The notes beneath the pieces are model-generated. The model was given only the letters and a program-made list of their open reading frames with translations. It ran no database searches and was not told the origin of the DNA. Positions 25,906 to 34,113 of a DNA stretch of 64,000 nt are shown here, one piece after another. How positions within the stretch are numbered: position 1 is the stretch's first letter; each line of letters starts with the position of its first letter. Location: the NCBI GenBank assembly GCA_023268155.1, contig JALNKM010000004.1:62001-126000 (forward strand), given 5' to 3'. Made by a program: the position numbers and the translations under genes. The stretch comes from Candidatus Geocrenenecus huangii (GTDB lineage: Archaea > Thermoproteota > Nitrososphaeria_A > Caldarchaeales > Wolframiiraptoraceae).

Positions 25906-26595
25906 TTAATGGGAATGTACTTTGACGATGCTCAGTAATGCTCTGATGGTTTCTTCAGCCTCTTCTCTAGAGATCTTCCTACCCTTGCTGATAATCTCGT
26001 TCAGCTTTTCTGATAATACTTCTAAAAACTCTCTCCCATACAATTCTATCCTCACTTTTTCTATTATGAGGGGCTCAGGGGATGTGAGAGCTCCCTTTAG
26101 AAGTATTTCATCATTCAATCTGATGGCTTCTAGCATACCCACATTTAAGTCCCCTAGCCTAATCTTGTATAGGCTGTCTCCTGTAATGGATTTACCAACT
26201 TCTTCTACAATGTATCTACCTTCTATAATTTCTTTCATATGCCTTACTGCCTCGATTATTGCTTCGTCTATTTTCTCTTTAGGTATCTTCTTGTACGCTT
26301 CTATTCTCAAATTATCGTAATCCCATCTCAGCTCTCTCCCATGAACTTCATATCCTACATTTATCCTAACTACATCTAATTTGTCCAGCTTCAGTCTCTC
26401 GACGAGAATATGGTAGAGAAAAGTATTCAGCTCTCTTGAAGCTCTAGCAACATCTTCTTTACTAAATTCTCCAGCCTTGACTTTATTGGCGAATTGAGCG
26501 AATAGAGATTTTCTCAACTTGTAGGCATAAGCTCCAGCTATGGTAAGTCCTGACCTGACCTCTCCTTTCTCTACCTGAGCCTCCATATGCTTCAA
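25906..26595 (-). CDS. DUF2258-like conserved archaeal protein
   Basis: The N-terminal pattern SGLTIAGAYAYKLRKSLFAQ followed by an alternating helix-strand region and ELNTFLYHILVERLKLDKLD resembles DUF2258, a Thermoproteota-restricted family of unknown role. It is a soluble, charged protein of 229 residues (the real start may be M4). The middle has RINVGYEVHGRELRWDYDNL and the end EEAEETIRALLSIVKVHSH. Monocistronic on its strand. The family assignment is from memory of the opening motif and needs a profile search. Confidence 0.6.
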   Translation of the reverse strand: MKHMEAQVEKGEVRSGLTIAGAYAYKLRKSLFAQFANKVKAGEFSKEDVARASRELNTFLYHILVERLKLDKLDVVRINVGYEVHGRELRWDYDNLRIEAYKKIPKEKIDEAIIEAVRHMKEIIEGRYIVEEVGKSITGDSLYKIRLGDLNVGMLEAIRLNDEILLKGALTSPEPLIIEKVRIELYGREFLEVLSEKLNEIISKGRKISREEAEETIRALLSIVKVHSH

Positions 26596-26708
26596 GATAA
26601 TATGTTGACGATAAATATAATAAATTTTCTGAAAAGTCTACTTTATACAGCTATTCTAGCTGATCATGATAAGAAATGATACAGGTAGCTCCATGCAGTA
26701 TCCGGGTT

Positions 26709-26732
26709 TTCATCGAAGCGTGTTACGATGAA
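26709..26732. other. Hairpin downstream of a DUF72 gene
   Basis: Perfect 7-bp inverted repeat TTCATCG-N10-CGATGAA, between the end of the minus-strand DUF72 gene (26780) and the start of the DUF2258-like gene (26595). It could be a 3'-end structure of the DUF72 mRNA or an upstream operator of the next gene. Confidence 0.35.
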
Positions 26733-26779
26733 GTTTGCTAAAAATATTGGAAAAATTATCCAAAGAAATTTGATGAGCT

Positions 26780-27712
26780 TTATCTCTCAAACCTCTTCCT
26801 AAGCTCGGTTAAGACTTCGTCGAGATCTCTGTAATTGTCTTTCCTTAATTGTTTAAGGATGATTGATGCTGGAGCCCGAGTCCTCGAATCTATATCTATA
26901 AGCTTCCATCCATGCTTCTTTACCAAGTCTTCCTTACTAATCGGGAATCTCGCATCCCTAAGTACTTCTGCTAGAGAATCTACCCCATAGCTACTCGTAA
27001 CAGGTGGTAGCTCGTTCTTGCTCAAGAATCTCTCCATTCTTGCTGCATCGATGTACATCTGTATGCCATGGAAGCTAAGGTAAACCTTTTTGGATCTCCG
27101 CTTCTCAGCTCTTTCCCTTATTCTCTTTAGGTCTTGGTCTGTAAACTGGTATATGTTGTGTTCTCCTAGACCGAAGAGTCTACTATAGGATATTTCCTCA
27201 TCATCGTACGGTGGCTCTTCTATAGAGTAATCAGTTATTGGTATTATCTCGAGTTCTTGGAAACCGATTAGTAGAGATGCTTCTCCACTAAACCATCCAC
27301 ACCTAGGCTCTAGAGCTAGCCTCGTATCTCCGAAATCAATTCTTGTCAAGATATTTTTCAGACTCGGGAGAATATACGATAACGTCAAGTTCCTAGGTGT
27401 CTCAAGAACCAATACTCTAGATTTGAGGACCTCACATATCTCGACCATTTTCTCCAGCGTCTTCAGTGTTCTATCTGTTGATCTTAATGCTTCTGAATGT
27501 GTGATTATCCTGTTTGCTTTAACTGTAAACTCGAAATCTGCGGGGACACGCTTTCTCCACGATTTAACGACCTCGTGGGCTGGTAATGTGTAGAAGGTTG
27601 AATTGATCTCTACGAACCGGAATGCGAGGGAATATGCTCTCAATGGATCTTCATCCAGTAAATTGAAGTAGCTCCATCCACCACATCCAACAACTATGCG
27701 GCCTGAAGACAT
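26780..27712 (-). CDS. DUF72 (YecE-like) family protein 1
   Basis: TIM-barrel-like DUF72 protein. Conserved marks: VVGCGGWSYF (6-15), FRFVEINSTFYTLPAHEVVKSW (about 32-53), PADFEFTVKANRIITHSEAL, LVLETPRNLT and the late AARMERFL region. It lacks the conserved family stretch DRGxxxVxxDxP in clear form (reads PITDYSIEEPP). Length 310. Function of the family is unproven, though a nucleic-acid or phosphate role has been suggested from structure. It is divergent from a second, longer DUF72 gene; its TATA box lies inside an inverted repeat at 27732-27756. Confidence 0.85.
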   Translation of the reverse strand: MSSGRIVVGCGGWSYFNLLDEDPLRAYSLAFRFVEINSTFYTLPAHEVVKSWRKRVPADFEFTVKANRIITHSEALRSTDRTLKTLEKMVEICEVLKSRVLVLETPRNLTLSYILPSLKNILTRIDFGDTRLALEPRCGWFSGEASLLIGFQELEIIPITDYSIEEPPYDDEEISYSRLFGLGEHNIYQFTDQDLKRIRERAEKRRSKKVYLSFHGIQMYIDAARMERFLSKNELPPVTSSYGVDSLAEVLRDARFPISKEDLVKKHGWKLIDIDSRTRAPASIILKQLRKDNYRDLDEVLTELRKRFER

Positions 27713-27731
27713 CTCCTACTAATATCATGTA

Positions 27732-27756
27732 GTGAACCTTATTTTAAGAAGTTCAC
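27732..27756 (-). promoter_or_regulatory. Inverted repeat bracketing the TATA box of DUF72 gene 1
   Basis: On the minus strand GTGAAC-TTCTTAAAATAAG-GTTCAC. The 6-bp arms (27732-27737 and 27751-27756) flank CTTAAAATAAG, the only TATA-like box at the right distance from ATG 27712. A dimer bound to both arms would cover the TATA box, a classic repressor geometry. Confidence 0.55.
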
Positions 27757-27880
27757 ATGTTAGGCCATGGAATAATCAGAGAGTATAACATTGGCATTGC
27801 AGATGTAGTTACATCTATATGATTCAGACTAGATGGAGTAGAAACTTACATAATCTAGTTATCAACATTTCTATCATAGG

Positions 27881-29053
27881 TTGTCGAGGATCTATATTGG
27901 GACGAGTGGCTGGAGCTACACGGATTGGGAGAACATATTCTACAAAACGGGAGAACATAAATTGAAAAAGTACTCTACTGTTTTCAGCACGGTTGAGATA
28001 GATTCAACTTTCTACACATATCCTTCTCCAAGCCTAGTTAAAGGATTGCTGAACATCACCCCTGAAGACTTCCTGTTTACAGCAAAATTACCCTCGATTA
28101 TAACTCATGAGAAGAAGCTTGATGTTTCAAAAGGCGTAGAGAAAGACCTAGATAGGTTTTTAGAGTTGATGCAGCCTCTCCTTAAAGCCGGTAGGTTGGC
28201 CAGCCTACTTATTCAGCTTCCTCCAAGCTATAGTTATGAAAAACACTACGACGTATTTAAACAGTTCTTAGAGCTTACAGTTGGAGAATACCGGTACGCT
28301 GTAGAGTTTAGAGATACTTCGTGGATGAGGGAGGGCGTCCTGAATCTACTCTCAAAATATGAATTAGCATATACCATAGTAGATGAACCACTTCTCCCAC
28401 CCAATACATATGTAACAACGGATTTTGCGTATATCAGGTGGCATGGGAGAGGTAGAAACCCGTGGTACTACTATCACTATGATATAGCTGAATTGTATGA
28501 GTGGAAGACGAGAATCATGGAGATAAAAGGTAAGGTTAAGAAAGTGTATGGATACTTTAATAATCACTTTAAGGGCTACGCTGTTCATAATGCACTTCAA
28601 GTCCTAGAGATCTTGGGGATAATCACGCCTACGCAGAGAAAGATTCTAGAAGAAGTAGAAAAGAACCTTATAGAAGCAAAAATACAGCGTACAGACATTA
28701 CACTCTACACTCCTCCAGAGAATCTTCCAGAGAATATAGAAGGATTGCTGGCTATGCTGACGGACAAGACGAGATTAAAGAGAGCTAAAGAAATATCGAA
28801 AAGCTTAATTGAAGTTAGAGAAGCAACCGAACAATATCTATCAGCAAGAGTGAAATACTACAACGTCATAATAGATTTAGAGAAACGTATCATAATCCAT
28901 GATTGTGCTGATTGGTCTAAGCTCAAGGCTTCGCGGAGCCTCTGTAAACATCTTAACGCACTAATCTTGAACATAGATGAAACACTTGCGAGGAGGATCC
29001 TAGAAGACTTAGTCATCAATAGAGGTCTCTGGGTATTCTCTGAAGATATCTGA
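27881..29053 (+). CDS. DUF72 (YecE-like) family protein 2 with C-terminal extension
   Basis: Begins at TTG 27881 (SRIYIGTSGWSYTDWENIFY). Conserved marks are KYSTVFSTVEIDSTFYTYPS, FLFTAKLPSIITHEKKL, LLIQLPPSYSYE, AVEFRDTSWM, YTIVDEPLLPP, AYIRWHGRGRNPWY and the terminal YGYFNNHFKGYAVHNAL, a complete DUF72 domain ending near 245. The remaining 145 residues are helical then alpha/beta (YNVIIDLEKRIIIHDCADW ... SLCKHLNALILNIDE), resembling the small archaeal domain that binds or counts cells' SWIM-like or DUF-type Cys pattern, but I cannot name it. Two quite different DUF72 paralogues lie head to head here, with 168 bp between. Confidence 0.87.
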   Translation: MSRIYIGTSGWSYTDWENIFYKTGEHKLKKYSTVFSTVEIDSTFYTYPSPSLVKGLLNITPEDFLFTAKLPSIITHEKKLDVSKGVEKDLDRFLELMQPLLKAGRLASLLIQLPPSYSYEKHYDVFKQFLELTVGEYRYAVEFRDTSWMREGVLNLLSKYELAYTIVDEPLLPPNTYVTTDFAYIRWHGRGRNPWYYYHYDIAELYEWKTRIMEIKGKVKKVYGYFNNHFKGYAVHNALQVLEILGIITPTQRKILEEVEKNLIEAKIQRTDITLYTPPENLPENIEGLLAMLTDKTRLKRAKEISKSLIEVREATEQYLSARVKYYNVIIDLEKRIIIHDCADWSKLKASRSLCKHLNALILNIDETLARRILEDLVINRGLWVFSEDI

Positions 29054-29150
29054 ACGCGGCGCTCGCATTAAAAATGTTAAAAGAATTCTGCGTGAAAAGT
29101 ATCTGCAAATTAATTTATTAAATAGTTCTAGAAAAATTCTACAGACCTAG

Positions 29151-30323
29151 ATGGCGTTAGCCGATCCATGGATCGTTTTAGTCATATCTATATTGCTTGT
29201 AGTTATCTTGGTTTTTAGAAGAGTAAACATAGGTCTCGCATTAGCATTGGGGGCGATCTTATATGGTTTATTGTCTCTCGAAACGAGCATACTTGACGCC
29301 ACCCTGGAAGCATTCAATCTACAGATGGTTCAAACATTAATCGCATTAACTTTCTCTATGTTCTTAGCAGACCTATACAATTCTGTTAAGGCCTCAAACA
29401 TGCTTATTGAAAGCTTCGAAGTAATCGGTCCAAGATTTGCAGCTTTTTCTACACCGGCTGTAATAGGCTTGCTTCCTATGCCTGGCGGAGCATACGTGTC
29501 AGCTGTAGTAGTTGACCCATTATACAACAATATGGGGCTGAAAGGCGATGTTAAAACCTTCATAAATTATTGGTTTAGACATTTATGGATAACTACTTGG
29601 CCTCTATATCAAGGAGTTATCCTGGCTTCCGGACTACTGGGTCTTCCCTCAAGCCATATAATGATGTTAAACATGCCTATAACTTTGGCGGCTTTAGTCT
29701 CGGGGATCGTTTTTGGGTATAGGCACGTAAAGAGGAATGGGAAGAAAATTGAGAAGCTTCCTAGGAGTAATTTGAAGAAGATGATACATGCATGGCCTTT
29801 CGTGCTGATAGCGGTTTTATCCATAATCTTCAATCTAAATATCGCTATATCCGTCGCCATAACACTGGCTACATCAATAGCTGTCTATAAACCTGGGAAA
29901 GATAAACTGATTCATGGTTTAAAATATTCAGTAAATCTAACCTTCATAACAATAGTCGTCTTTTCATTCATATTCAGCAAGTATATTGAGAAGAGCAATG
30001 TAGCTTACTTCTTGGCGGAGCTCCTATCAGGCTATGCTGAAATAGCTGTCTTCCTCATACCCTTGTTAATCGTTATTGGGACAGGCGTAGAATTCACATA
30101 TATTGCTTTGGCGTTCCCACCACTACTGCCATTACTTAATTCTGAGAGACTTCTTCTATCTTTTACAGGAGGATATGTAGGCGCAATGCTCAGCCCTGCG
30201 CATGCATGCCTAGTCATGTCAGCAGAATACTACAAAACAGAGCTCCCCAAAACATATAGGTTAATCTTCCCAGCCACGATCTTAACATTGATACTCATAC
30301 TGATATACGCCTTCTTAGCGTAA
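29151..30323 (+). CDS. DUF401 family integral membrane protein (ArsB/NhaD/GntP-like permease)
   Basis: About 10-11 membrane spans with two re-entrant-like halves. Family marks: TFSMFLADLYNSVKASNML near 65-85, VIGLLPMPGGAYVSAVVVDP (about 104-123), FINYWFRHLWITTWPLYQG (about 137-155), and in the second half GTGVEFTYIALAFPPLLPLL with GGYVGAMLSPAHACLVMSAE. The matched motifs (PMPGG ... LSPAHACL) in inverted halves are those of ion/carboxylate permeases. The substrate is unknown. TTTATTAAATAG at 29116-29127 is a good TATA box for ATG 29151. Confidence 0.8.
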   Translation: MALADPWIVLVISILLVVILVFRRVNIGLALALGAILYGLLSLETSILDATLEAFNLQMVQTLIALTFSMFLADLYNSVKASNMLIESFEVIGPRFAAFSTPAVIGLLPMPGGAYVSAVVVDPLYNNMGLKGDVKTFINYWFRHLWITTWPLYQGVILASGLLGLPSSHIMMLNMPITLAALVSGIVFGYRHVKRNGKKIEKLPRSNLKKMIHAWPFVLIAVLSIIFNLNIAISVAITLATSIAVYKPGKDKLIHGLKYSVNLTFITIVVFSFIFSKYIEKSNVAYFLAELLSGYAEIAVFLIPLLIVIGTGVEFTYIALAFPPLLPLLNSERLLLSFTGGYVGAMLSPAHACLVMSAEYYKTELPKTYRLIFPATILTLILILIYAFLA

Positions 30324-30410
30324 CCATGATCTTTTCTAGAATTTATGATTGGAGTATCATAGATGAAACAAGGGTTAGGTGGATCCGAAGATTCTTGCTG
30401 GGAAAAAGGT

Positions 30411-30418
30411 TATAAAAA
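30411..30418 (+). promoter_or_regulatory. TATA box for the FlK-like thioesterase (decides the start)
   Basis: TATAAAAA preceded by GGGAAAAAGGT lies 21-28 bp before ATG 30439, ideal for a leaderless mRNA. The same frame is open to GTG 30379, but that would put the promoter inside the gene. Confidence 0.55.
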
Positions 30419-30438
30419 GATTTCCTGATTTTATCTTT

Positions 30439-30816
30439 ATGAGTCTTACACCAGGATTAACATTTAGAGAAAAATACGTGGTTACATCTGAGTATACTGC
30501 GAAGCACCTTGGCTCAGGTAGCGTGGAAGTCTTAGCAACTCCAGCTATGATACTCTTCATGGAACATACTTGTAGAGTTAACATAGATAACTTCCTCCTA
30601 GAGAATCGGACGACGGTGGGCACTCATGTAGACGTGTATCACGTCAAGCCGGCTCCCATAAATTCTGAAGTCGTGATAGAAGCTAAGTTGTTACAGGTAG
30701 ATGGTAGAAAGCTTATCTTTTATGTTGCAGCATACTGGGGAGACAAGCTAATAGGTTATGGTATACATGAAAGATACATTGTAGATAAAGAAGAATTTGC
30801 ACAAAAGATAAAGTAA
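30439..30816 (+). CDS. FlK-like hot-dog thioesterase
   Basis: Small hot-dog-fold thioesterase of the fluoroacetyl-CoA-thioesterase type. From ATG 30439 it reads MSLTPGLTFREKYVVTSEYT, then GSGSVEVLATPAMILFMEHT, and GTHVDVYHVKPAPINSEV. The catalytic set T34, E42, H68 has the same internal spacing (8 and 26 residues) as T42, E50, H76 of FlK, and R111 lies where FlK has its conserved Arg. At 126 residues it has the usual length. The natural substrate is probably a short acyl-CoA; fluoroacetate resistance is not implied. No CoA ligase lies next to it. Confidence 0.85.
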   Translation: MSLTPGLTFREKYVVTSEYTAKHLGSGSVEVLATPAMILFMEHTCRVNIDNFLLENRTTVGTHVDVYHVKPAPINSEVVIEAKLLQVDGRKLIFYVAAYWGDKLIGYGIHERYIVDKEEFAQKIK

Positions 30817-30867
30817 GGTAGCCACCAGCTTAGACGGGAACAATTCACCACTGAGAAAGTTAAACGT

Positions 30868-31296
30868 CTACATGTATTTGCTACAATTATAGCAGTACCA
30901 TCTCTTATACTGTTCAATATATGTTAAGGGTTTTCCACATGTTGGGCAGGCGGGTTTCTCTCCCCTCTTAAAAACGCTGGTTATAACCCCTAACCCCTTC
31001 TTCTCCTCTTTGGGTGGCGTAGGACCCATTGAAGGAGTGGATGGGATAGGATACTGTGCCGAGACCTCGGGTGCCATAGTCTTTACCTCAATTTTTTCTT
31101 TCAAGATTATTATGTCTCCTACTGCAGAGATCTTGCTCCACGGTATAGTCTCCGTCGTTTGAGCTCTAGTTAACAGTAATAACCCCATTTCTCCACCGCC
31201 TAAAGGCAAAGCAATATCTTGCACTGTTCCAACAAGAGTTCCATCCGGATTATATACTTGCATCCCAATAAGTTTCCCTCTTGGAACCATTGACAT
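30868..31296 (-). CDS. PRC-barrel domain protein with C-terminal zinc ribbon
   Basis: Residues 5-75 form a PRC barrel (PRGKLIGMQVYNPDGTLVGT, then LLLLTRAQTTETIPWSKISA and VGDIIILKEKI). A Pro-rich linker (about 82-105) leads to a zinc ribbon CPTCGKPLTYIEQYKRWYCY-NC with four cysteines in two CxxC pairs. PRC-barrel proteins in archaea include CdvA and RimM-like proteins; this one lacks the coiled coil of CdvA. A membrane- or ribosome-associated role is plausible but not shown. The start at 31296 is backed by TTATAAAA at 31328-31335 on the minus strand. Confidence 0.8.
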   Translation of the reverse strand: MSMVPRGKLIGMQVYNPDGTLVGTVQDIALPLGGGEMGLLLLTRAQTTETIPWSKISAVGDIIILKEKIEVKTMAPEVSAQYPIPSTPSMGPTPPKEEKKGLGVITSVFKRGEKPACPTCGKPLTYIEQYKRWYCYNCSKYM

Positions 31297-31327
31297 AAAA
31301 TCCCCGCTGAGAATTCTGGTACATGTC

Positions 31328-31335
31328 TTTTATAA
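31328..31335 (-). promoter_or_regulatory. TATA box for the PRC-barrel gene
   Basis: TTATAAAA on the minus strand with GGAAAAC (BRE-like) before it, 32-39 bp upstream of ATG 31296. Confidence 0.5.
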
Positions 31336-31413
31336 GTTTTCCGGATCCTGCTACCTAAAGTATTCTAGACTTCGATATTATGAGGAATTTAGAATAGCAA
31401 GATTTGGTTGCCT

Positions 31414-31468
31414 CAAAGCGTAGTCGTTAAAGATGTCACATCCCAAACAAGCTCAAAATTACGCTTTG
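31414..31468. repeat. Perfect 9-bp inverted repeat with a nested dyad, between polB and the PRC-barrel gene
   Basis: CAAAGCGTA (31414-31422) and TACGCTTTG (31460-31468) are exactly complementary and enclose a 37-base loop that itself carries GATGT-C-ACATC (31432-31442). Both flanking genes run on the minus strand, so it may fold in a polB 3' UTR, be a small RNA, or be a distant operator for the PRC gene. Confidence 0.45.
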
Positions 31469-31511
31469 ACGCTAAGATCTGGAGCTAGGAGAGTAGATTT
31501 CTATTCTTCAT

Positions 31512-34007
31512 TTAGAAAAATTTTTCGAGGCTTGTAACCCCTATGATTCTTTCGAAGTCTAAGTCTAACGCATCAAAGACTTGCTCGAATGTTGACGTCA
31601 AGTATTCTACGTACTTATCTACGTCTACTTGATCTTTACGGACGAACTGTAGAGGGGTTACGCCATCCTTGTCTTTTGTCTTCACGTACTCTATGATATC
31701 CCCCGATGTTACTTGTATTCCCTTCTGAATGAGTTTCCGAGCAGCCTTAACATGTGGAGGGGTAGTCTTGACGTATTTGTCTACACCTCTCGATAGCATG
31801 ACTTTGAAAGATAGGTCTTGAAGATCGAACTCTCCATTCTTAAGCTTATTATACCATGTTCTAACTATTTCACGTATAGTATTCTTCGCCTCCCTCAAGC
31901 TATCTTCGTCTTTTACTTCTTGGAGAACCTTGACCATCTCATCGAATGCTTCTTTTATGAATTTTGGTATATGCTTCTTCTTCCCAGTTAAACCCTTAAC
32001 ATCTACTATACCTTTATCCGTCAACCCTAGATAGTTCTTCTTCCTCATAGAGAACACGATATACCTATACTTCTTGTCTATTTCAAGATCTAGATGTAGA
32101 CTCTTCCTCGCCCAGTTAAGTATTTCTTCGATTGATTTCTCATCCTGTGATTTTAGGAATAGTGAATCTGTATCTCCATATATCACCTCGATATTTGATG
32201 ACTTAGCTTTATTGATTGTCTGAAGGAAAATATATCTAGCTATAGCTGTTGTGCTTTCAGCGACTGGTGGACAATAGAGTGGGAACCCCTCAAAACCGAA
32301 AACGCCGTAAGCAGCATTCAGGAATACTTTTAACGCTCTCTGGACTACTCCATACCATCTTCTTTGAAGATCAGGTAACGATCTATCACTGCTTAAAGGC
32401 TTATATATTCTAACTCGGATATCTCTTAAACACCCTATCAGTTCGCTCTGTATTCCCTTCCTCTTTTTACATATCCAGTGAGTTGTCTCTGGAACAATGT
32501 TGTCTCGGCATTCTTCGTGAACGCATCTTACAGTCTCATAGCTTAGATTCCATTCCTTCAAGATAGATGGATAAAGAGAAGCAAAATCTAAAACAATTAC
32601 GTTGAAGTGTACTCCGGGTATGGGGTCGACTACTATTGCGCCTCTATACTTCTTTCCCTCGATTATGGGTCTAGTTGAGATTACTCCCTTCTCTTCCAAT
32701 AGTTCATCAGACCTAGGTATTAGGTATCCTCTTCTTCTATGCTCATAGTATAGTAGACTCTTTATCCATCCTGAAACTCCATGCCTGCAAACATCTTCTA
32801 TAGGCAATCTACTAATCCTAGAGATCACTATTATTAGCTTCAACAATAGCTCGTCGTCGAAAGTAAGTAGTTCGTGGACAAGCAATGCATCGTAGAAGCT
32901 GTATCTCGCCAGCTCACTACTAGTCAACTGGCTAATCGGTTTATCTATAGCTATCTTTCCTTTACCTATCAAAGCTTGAGCAATTGCTTCCAGCGTGTGC
33001 TCCCTATACTTGTTATCGAATGCATATACCTGGATACTCTTATTATTAAATAATCTATAAAGGTCTATGTGGATACCTTTCCGCAGTGACGCTCCTTCTC
33101 TACTTAAAATTATAGGTATCTTATCTTTAGGGATCTTAAGTTGTTCTCCTCTGTGTCTAAGATAAGGTAGATCAAAATCGTCTCCGTTAAACGTGGCCAC
33201 AACGGGATATTCCTCAATTACTTCGTATATCTTCTTCAGCATCTCGACCTCATCATCGAAGACCTTAACGGTAAATTCGCTGCCTCCATCTACTTCTATG
33301 AAATTGGGAGTTTTCAGTAGATAGACTTCTCTTCTACCATCGCTTCCCACCATGGATACTGCGACGACTTTATCTCTGGCCTTATCAGGGGATGGAACAC
33401 GGGTGGCCACAGGTGATAGGACCTCAATATCAAGTGATAGATGCTTGAGCTTACAATGCTCAGCCTCCATTAATGCTATCCATTCCTCGATGACCTTCCT
33501 ATCGTCCCTCGATAAATCCGGGAAATACTTCTCGATTACTTTTCTAATCTTCTCTCTATCTTGTTCTAATGGCTCGAGTATCTTTCCATCTAGCCTGTAT
33601 GGAATACTTGGTATAAGCCTCATATCATATAGGTAGCAAAGGTGATATGGTATGTCTGCCTCCCATGCTTTCATCTTCTCTCTTATGGATGCTGAAGTAC
33701 CACCAATAGCTAGAGGGTCGCTGGCAATAATCTTGGTAAGTTTCACTTCCCTATCTCTAAACAGGTCATACTTTTTTTCAACTTCTATCTTTACTACTCC
33801 TTGAAGCTTGAGTTTCTCTACCTCCTCAAGGCTTTCTAAAACATAACAATATGGTTTATGCCCTGACTCATCGTATATTATCTCAACCTGATTATTCTCT
33901 ATGTCTAGAAGTTTTAAGTAAGCTTTTCCCTCCTTACCATCATAGGCACATCCAAATAAGAAATAAGTTTTAAACTTCAAATGCTCATCTAAGCTTGTCT
34001 GACCCAT
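31512..34007 (-). CDS. polB: Family B DNA polymerase, PolB1-like replicative polymerase
   Basis: Polymerase with 3'-5' exonuclease. Exo I SLDIEV (D193, E195), Exo II FNGDDFDLPY (273-282), Exo III YSFYD (369-373). Polymerase motif A VIVLDFASLYPSILKEW with D474, motif B KVFLNAAYGVFGFEG (560-574), motif C YGDTDSLFL with D612 and D614. All catalytic residues are intact, so this is an active enzyme. The cysteine set CVHEEC ... HWIC after motif A and the exonuclease phrase SPVATRVPSPDKA resemble crenarchaeal PolB1. Length 831 is slightly short for the group. The C-terminus ends VTSLEKFF, a PCNA-binding-like motif, and the N-terminus has QTSLDEHL of similar shape. Monocistronic. Confidence 0.93.
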   Translation of the reverse strand: MGQTSLDEHLKFKTYFLFGCAYDGKEGKAYLKLLDIENNQVEIIYDESGHKPYCYVLESLEEVEKLKLQGVVKIEVEKKYDLFRDREVKLTKIIASDPLAIGGTSASIREKMKAWEADIPYHLCYLYDMRLIPSIPYRLDGKILEPLEQDREKIRKVIEKYFPDLSRDDRKVIEEWIALMEAEHCKLKHLSLDIEVLSPVATRVPSPDKARDKVVAVSMVGSDGRREVYLLKTPNFIEVDGGSEFTVKVFDDEVEMLKKIYEVIEEYPVVATFNGDDFDLPYLRHRGEQLKIPKDKIPIILSREGASLRKGIHIDLYRLFNNKSIQVYAFDNKYREHTLEAIAQALIGKGKIAIDKPISQLTSSELARYSFYDALLVHELLTFDDELLLKLIIVISRISRLPIEDVCRHGVSGWIKSLLYYEHRRRGYLIPRSDELLEEKGVISTRPIIEGKKYRGAIVVDPIPGVHFNVIVLDFASLYPSILKEWNLSYETVRCVHEECRDNIVPETTHWICKKRKGIQSELIGCLRDIRVRIYKPLSSDRSLPDLQRRWYGVVQRALKVFLNAAYGVFGFEGFPLYCPPVAESTTAIARYIFLQTINKAKSSNIEVIYGDTDSLFLKSQDEKSIEEILNWARKSLHLDLEIDKKYRYIVFSMRKKNYLGLTDKGIVDVKGLTGKKKHIPKFIKEAFDEMVKVLQEVKDEDSLREAKNTIREIVRTWYNKLKNGEFDLQDLSFKVMLSRGVDKYVKTTPPHVKAARKLIQKGIQVTSGDIIEYVKTKDKDGVTPLQFVRKDQVDVDKYVEYLTSTFEQVFDALDLDFERIIGVTSLEKFF

Positions 34008-34113
34008 CCTAAAGTTACTTGGATACCTCTTACTTATTTCCTTTTACACATAGCGGACTCTATTAGGAAAATATTAATATGGATACTTTAAGCTGATAAA
34101 TGGGCCACGACAA

